Shown here piece by piece: positions 32,742-35,305 of a DNA stretch of 35,305 nt. The notes under the pieces are model-generated. The model was not told where the DNA came from. It searched no databases and saw only the letters and a list, made by a program, of their open reading frames with translations. This DNA is from Pseudomonadota bacterium. GTDB lineage: Bacteria > Pseudomonadota > Gammaproteobacteria > Steroidobacterales > Steroidobacteraceae. Position 1 is the first letter of the stretch. Each line of letters begins with the position of its first letter. Where the stretch lies: contig CAUJHX010000087.1 in assembly GCA_963204795.1 (NCBI GenBank), positions 1 through 35,305 on the forward strand. The letters run 5' to 3'. Both the position numbers and the translations under genes were made by a program.

Positions 32742-33706
32742 TGTACTCGCGAATTGCCGGCACGGGCAGCTACCTGCCCGAAAAAGTGGTCACGAACTTC
32801 GATCTGTCGAAGACGATGGATACCACGGATGAGTGGATCCGTGAACGCACCGGCATCGTCCAGCGCCATATTGCGGTGGAAGGCGAGACGACAGTGGATC
32901 TCGCCGAGCAGGCTGCGCGCCGCGCGATCGAGGCCGCCGGCATCGACCCACGCGAAATCGACCTTATCGCCTTCGGCACGACGACGCCCGACATGATTTT
33001 TCCGAACTGCGGCGTGTTGTTGCAGGATCGGCTCGGCCTGCGCGGCTGTCCCGCCATGGGGCTCGAGGCAGCATGCAGCAGTTTCATCTACGCACTGTCT
33101 GTCGCCGACAAGTTCATCCGGCTGGGCGACGCAAAGTGCGCGCTCGTGATCGGCGCGGAAACCTTGTCCCGCATCTGCGACTGGACGGATCGTGGCACCG
33201 CCATCCTCTTCGGCGATGGCGCCGGCGCCGTCGTGCTGAAGCCGGACAGCGAGATCGGCATCATCTCGACGCACCTGCACGCCGACAGCGCCTACAAGGA
33301 CCTGCTCTATTGTCCGGCGGGTGTGTCGCGGGGTATCGGCCGTCCGGGCGACCCGCCGATGCATATCAAGATGGCGGGCAACGAGACCTTCAAGGTTGCC
33401 GTCAACACCCTCGGCCGGATCGTCGATGAGACGCTGGCCGCGAACTCGCTCGACAAGTCGGCGATCGACTGGCTCGTGCCGCACCAGGCCAATATCCGCA
33501 TCATCCAGGCGACGGCGCGCAAGCTCGACATGCCGATGGAGCGCGTGATCGTGACCGTCGACAGGCACGGCAACACATCGGCTGCCTCGGTACCGCTCGC
33601 GCTCGATGAAGGTGTACGCAGCGGCCGCATCAAGCGTGGCGAGATGCTGTTGCTCGAGGCCTTCGGTGGCGGCTTCACCTGGGGTTCGGCGCTCTTGAGA
33701 TACTGA
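32741..33706 (+). CDS. fabH: 3-oxoacyl-ACP synthase III FabH
   Basis: FabH condenses acetyl-CoA with malonyl-ACP to start type II fatty acid synthesis. The 321-residue product carries the thiolase-fold catalytic triad: Cys112 in [11 protein letters not shown], His248 in VPHQANIRI and Asn278 in [15 protein letters not shown]. The N-terminus [18 protein letters not shown] and the run [10 protein letters not shown] are typical. ATG 32741 overlaps the plsX stop. The usual downstream fabD, fabG and acpP genes are not here; instead a gene on the other strand ends 6 bases away. Confidence 0.97.
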   Translation: MYSRIAGTGSYLPEKVVTNFDLSKTMDTTDEWIRERTGIVQRHIAVEGETTVDLAEQAARRAIEAAGIDPREIDLIAFGTTTPDMIFPNCGVLLQDRLGLRGCPAMGLEAACSSFIYALSVADKFIRLGDAKCALVIGAETLSRICDWTDRGTAILFGDGAGAVVLKPDSEIGIISTHLHADSAYKDLLYCPAGVSRGIGRPGDPPMHIKMAGNETFKVAVNTLGRIVDETLAANSLDKSAIDWLVPHQANIRIIQATARKLDMPMERVIVTVDRHGNTSAASVPLALDEGVRSGRIKRGEMLLLEAFGGGFTWGSALLRY

Positions 33707-33712
33707 GCGCCG

Positions 33713-34675
33713 CTAGAGCGCGGCTTCCTCCCTGGAAAGCTCTTCCGGGTGGCACGGCAACGCTTCGATACAGCGCCTGTCGGCCTCCGCAACTGGTAGC
33801 GGCGAGTAGAGCTCTGTCGAGCGCACGTAGCTCATCATCTTGCGGCCCATGACCTTGAGCTGCGTTTCATGCATGCGCAGCGCGAGGCGCTTGGCTTCAC
33901 GCGCCTCGCTGTCGAGCGCGAATTGCATCCAGGGGAGGGAGCGGCCGCGCGGGGGCGGCGTTTGCGGCAGCGCCGGGTGCAGGCCGCGCGGCGTTGGCCA
34001 CGCCCGCCCGCCGTGGACGATCCAGTAATTCACGCGGTCGATTTCGCCGCGCGTGCCAAAGATGCGCATCGCGAGAATGCCGCTCGCGCGATGATCCGGG
34101 TGCGCATCGTACGGGCTCGGCGCGAGCACGAGCGTCGGGCGCACGCGCTCGACGACCTGCGCGAAATCGCGCTCGAGGCTCGCGCCGTCATACGGTGACC
34201 CCGGATTGAGCGCCTGCTCCCAGGGCACGGCATCGGCACCCGTGTATTTCGACCGATAGGGCGATTCGTAATGGTCGAGCAGCAGTGCGAGCACACCGCG
34301 GTCCGGGTAGCCAAGGAAGTAAAGCCCGTTCGCTTCGACGCCGAGCACCTGCGCGGCGTTCTGCGCTTCGTCGATGCGGCGCCTGGCGAGCGCGCGCATA
34401 TCGGCGTACTTCGGGCGCGCCTTTCTCTGCACGACCATCGCGTCGAGCCTGAAGCCGCCGCCGCTCGTCACCCAGACGATGGCAACCTGCGCGCCGGCGC
34501 GGCGCGCCTCGGCGATGAGCCCGCCGCAGCAGAGTGACTCGTCATCAGGGTGCGGCGAGACGATGAGGATGCGGTCGGATGCCTCGACGGGCGGCATCGG
34601 TGGCAGTGCTTGCGCCGTCGCAGCCGTCGCGCCGGCGAGGGCAGCCAGGACGGCGAGAATCGGGACGGGATGCAT
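33713..34675 (-). CDS. Secreted PIG-L family deacetylase
   Basis: A zinc-dependent N-acetylglucosaminyl deacetylase-type enzyme (PIG-L/LmbE family) with a signal peptide, so probably periplasmic or exported. Of 320 residues, 1-22 form a signal peptide (ILAVLAALAGATAATAQA). The metal site is PHPDDE at 41-46 (AHPDDE in most members), plus HPDH at 192-195 in SPYDAHPDHRASG. Both motifs are complete. The substrate is unknown; GlcNAc-type or mycothiol-like conjugates are the family's range. It converges with fabH. Copy B of the dispersed repeat lies 20 bases beyond its start, on the 5' side, so its promoter may lie between or within that element. Confidence 0.88.
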   Translation of the reverse strand: MHPVPILAVLAALAGATAATAQALPPMPPVEASDRILIVSPHPDDESLCCGGLIAEARRAGAQVAIVWVTSGGGFRLDAMVVQRKARPKYADMRALARRRIDEAQNAAQVLGVEANGLYFLGYPDRGVLALLLDHYESPYRSKYTGADAVPWEQALNPGSPYDGASLERDFAQVVERVRPTLVLAPSPYDAHPDHRASGILAMRIFGTRGEIDRVNYWIVHGGRAWPTPRGLHPALPQTPPPRGRSLPWMQFALDSEAREAKRLALRMHETQLKVMGRKMMSYVRSTELYSPLPVAEADRRCIEALPCHPEELSREEAAL

Positions 34676-34695
34676 GCTTCGAGAATATCGTGCGG

Positions 34696-34751
34696 CGGGC
34701 GGTGCGCAACGGGCGGAGGGCGGCGGGCAATGGGCCAGAGGCGTTGGCTGC
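34696..34751 (+). repeat. Dispersed intergenic repeat, copy B
   Basis: This copy starts CGGGCGGTGCGCAACGGGC and ends GGGCCAGAGGCGTTGGCTGC, matching copy A at 25847-25888. The centre is 14 bases longer and made of heptads (AGGGCGG, CGGGCAA, TGGGCCA). It sits in the gap upstream of the PIG-L gene and downstream of the lipoprotein terminator. Confidence 0.8.
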
Positions 34752-34777
34752 TGCTCAACGCTCTTGCCGCCGCAAAA

Positions 34778-34806
34778 GAAAACGCCGCGCTGGGCGCGGC
34801 GTTTTC
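34778..34806 (-). terminator. Strong intrinsic terminator of the lipoprotein gene
   Basis: GAAAACGCCGCGC and GCGCGGCGTTTTC form a perfect 13-bp stem around a three-base loop. On the minus strand the stem is followed by TTTGC, giving an almost continuous T-run (TTTTCTTTTG). It begins 21 bases after the lipoprotein stop. Confidence 0.93.
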
Positions 34807-34827
34807 GGGGTCGAGCGAAGTAACTGC

Positions 34828-35139
34828 TTACTTCGAGATCGAACGCTTGAACATGCGGTCGATCTTCTCGTTGGTCGCGTCACAGCACGACTGGCTGGCC
34901 TGCGCAGCGGCAAGCGCCTGGTTCGCGGTGCTCTGTGCGCCGCTCGCCGTCGAAGAGGCCGACTGGGCAGCCGAAGAGGCCGCGTCCGCCGAGCTCTTGG
35001 CACCCGCGACGTCCGACGAGAGTCGGCCGACCTGCGCCTTCAGGTCATCAACCTGCGCCTGCAGCGGCTTGAGGTCCGTGCAGCCGACAAGCATGACAAC
35101 AGCGGCTGCCGCCGCAACTTTAACGATCGCGCTCTTCAT
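34828..35139 (-). CDS. oprI: OprI/Lpp-like alanine-zipper outer-membrane lipoprotein
   Basis: A small, probably abundant murein lipoprotein. The 103-residue precursor has a signal peptide with lipobox MLVGC (lipidated Cys20). A coiled-coil start follows with LKPLQAQVDDLKAQVGRLSSDV. The Ala/Ser-rich zipper (about 45-83; ADAASSAAQSASSTASGAQSTANQAL) precedes a C-terminus RMFKRSISK whose terminal Lys could be joined to peptidoglycan, as in Lpp. The segment ANQALAAAQASQ to the end resembles Pseudomonas OprI. Unusual is the Cys pair at 85-86. ATG 35139 is chosen for its AAGGGGA site; an ATG five codons upstream is possible. A strong terminator follows. Confidence 0.87.
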   Translation of the reverse strand: MKSAIVKVAAAAAVVMLVGCTDLKPLQAQVDDLKAQVGRLSSDVAGAKSSADAASSAAQSASSTASGAQSTANQALAAAQASQSCCDATNEKIDRMFKRSISK

Positions 35140-35196
35140 AGAAGTCCCCTTCATGTGGATACAGAAACCAGTGTCGGCCGAACGTTAGCACATTGC

Positions 35197-35202
35197 ATTA
35201 TG
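35197..35202 (-). promoter_or_regulatory. Candidate -10 box of the lipoprotein gene
   Basis: On the minus strand CATAAT lies at plus 35202 to 35197, within GACATAATG. It would start transcription near 35190, about 50 bases before the ATG. No good -35 is seen at 17 bases; GTTGCG lies nearby. Confidence 0.4.
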
Positions 35203-35270
35203 TCGGCGGCCACGCGGCGCAACTGCAACAAATCCAGCCGCGGATTGCAAGAATTTCCATCTTACGCTCG

Positions 35271-35288
35271 TGTCGGAATTTGCCGACA
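35271..35288. promoter_or_regulatory. Inverted repeat upstream of the lipoprotein gene
   Basis: TGTCGG and CCGACA flank AATTTG, an 18-base near-palindrome about 130 bases upstream of the lipoprotein ATG. TGTCGGC also occurs singly at 35172 and 35201. It could be a regulator site; the target is unknown. Confidence 0.3.
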
Positions 35289-35305
35289 ACGGAGTCGAAC
35301 AGCGA

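Overview
The window is a GC-rich bacterial chromosome segment with no mobile elements. About 26 kb is the core of a polar flagellum gene cluster, followed by about 9 kb of housekeeping genes. Several features point to a gammaproteobacterium of the Pseudomonas/Xanthomonas type, perhaps near Xanthomonadales, Nevskiales or Steroidobacterales. These are the order fliEFGHIJK-fliLMNOPQR-flhB-flhA-flhF-fleN-fliA-motCD, FleQ- and FleR-type sigma-54 activators, an atypical tPilZ protein after fliS, a DUF2802 gene, an OprI-type lipoprotein, and the rne / rluC / maf-yceD-rpmF-plsX-fabH neighbourhood. The genus is inference.

Layout, region 1 (1-5325): the 3' end of flagellin, fliD, a short flaG-like gene, fliS, a tPilZ gene, then two sigma-54 activators resembling FleQ and FleR. 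Both lack an N-terminal receiver domain, and no fleS kinase gene is present. Region 2 (5348-11650): fliE to fliK, mostly overlapping, probably read from a sigma-54 promoter in front of the fleR-like gene. Region 3 (11663-23449): fliL to fliR, flhB, flhA, flhF, fleN, fliA, motC and motD, starting at a second sigma-54 promoter with FleQ-box-like and palindromic sequences upstream. The chemotaxis genes that usually lie between fliA and motC are absent. Region 4 (23463-25837): a third sigma-54 promoter, a DUF2802 membrane protein gene and two tandem HDOD genes.

Region 5 (25838-35305): a low-molecular-weight protein tyrosine phosphatase; a heptad-repeat inverted repeat; rne (minus) with a roughly 240-nt leader; rluC (plus); maf (minus) and yceD-rpmF-plsX-fabH (plus), which appear to share a bidirectional promoter; a secreted PIG-L deacetylase (minus); and an OprI-like lipoprotein gene (minus) with a strong terminator.

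How the parts work together: FleQ-like and FleR-like proteins would activate sigma-54 promoters for the basal body, export apparatus and motor. FlhF and FleN set pole and number. FliA drives late genes outside the window. The tPilZ protein and the HDOD pair are candidate signalling inputs. I found no convincing wholly new system. The most unusual points are the stripped-down regulatory cascade, the HDOD pair behind a sigma-54 promoter, the loss of che genes from the cluster, a dispersed intergenic heptad-repeat family, and the symmetric bidirectional promoter with a near-leaderless yceD transcript.
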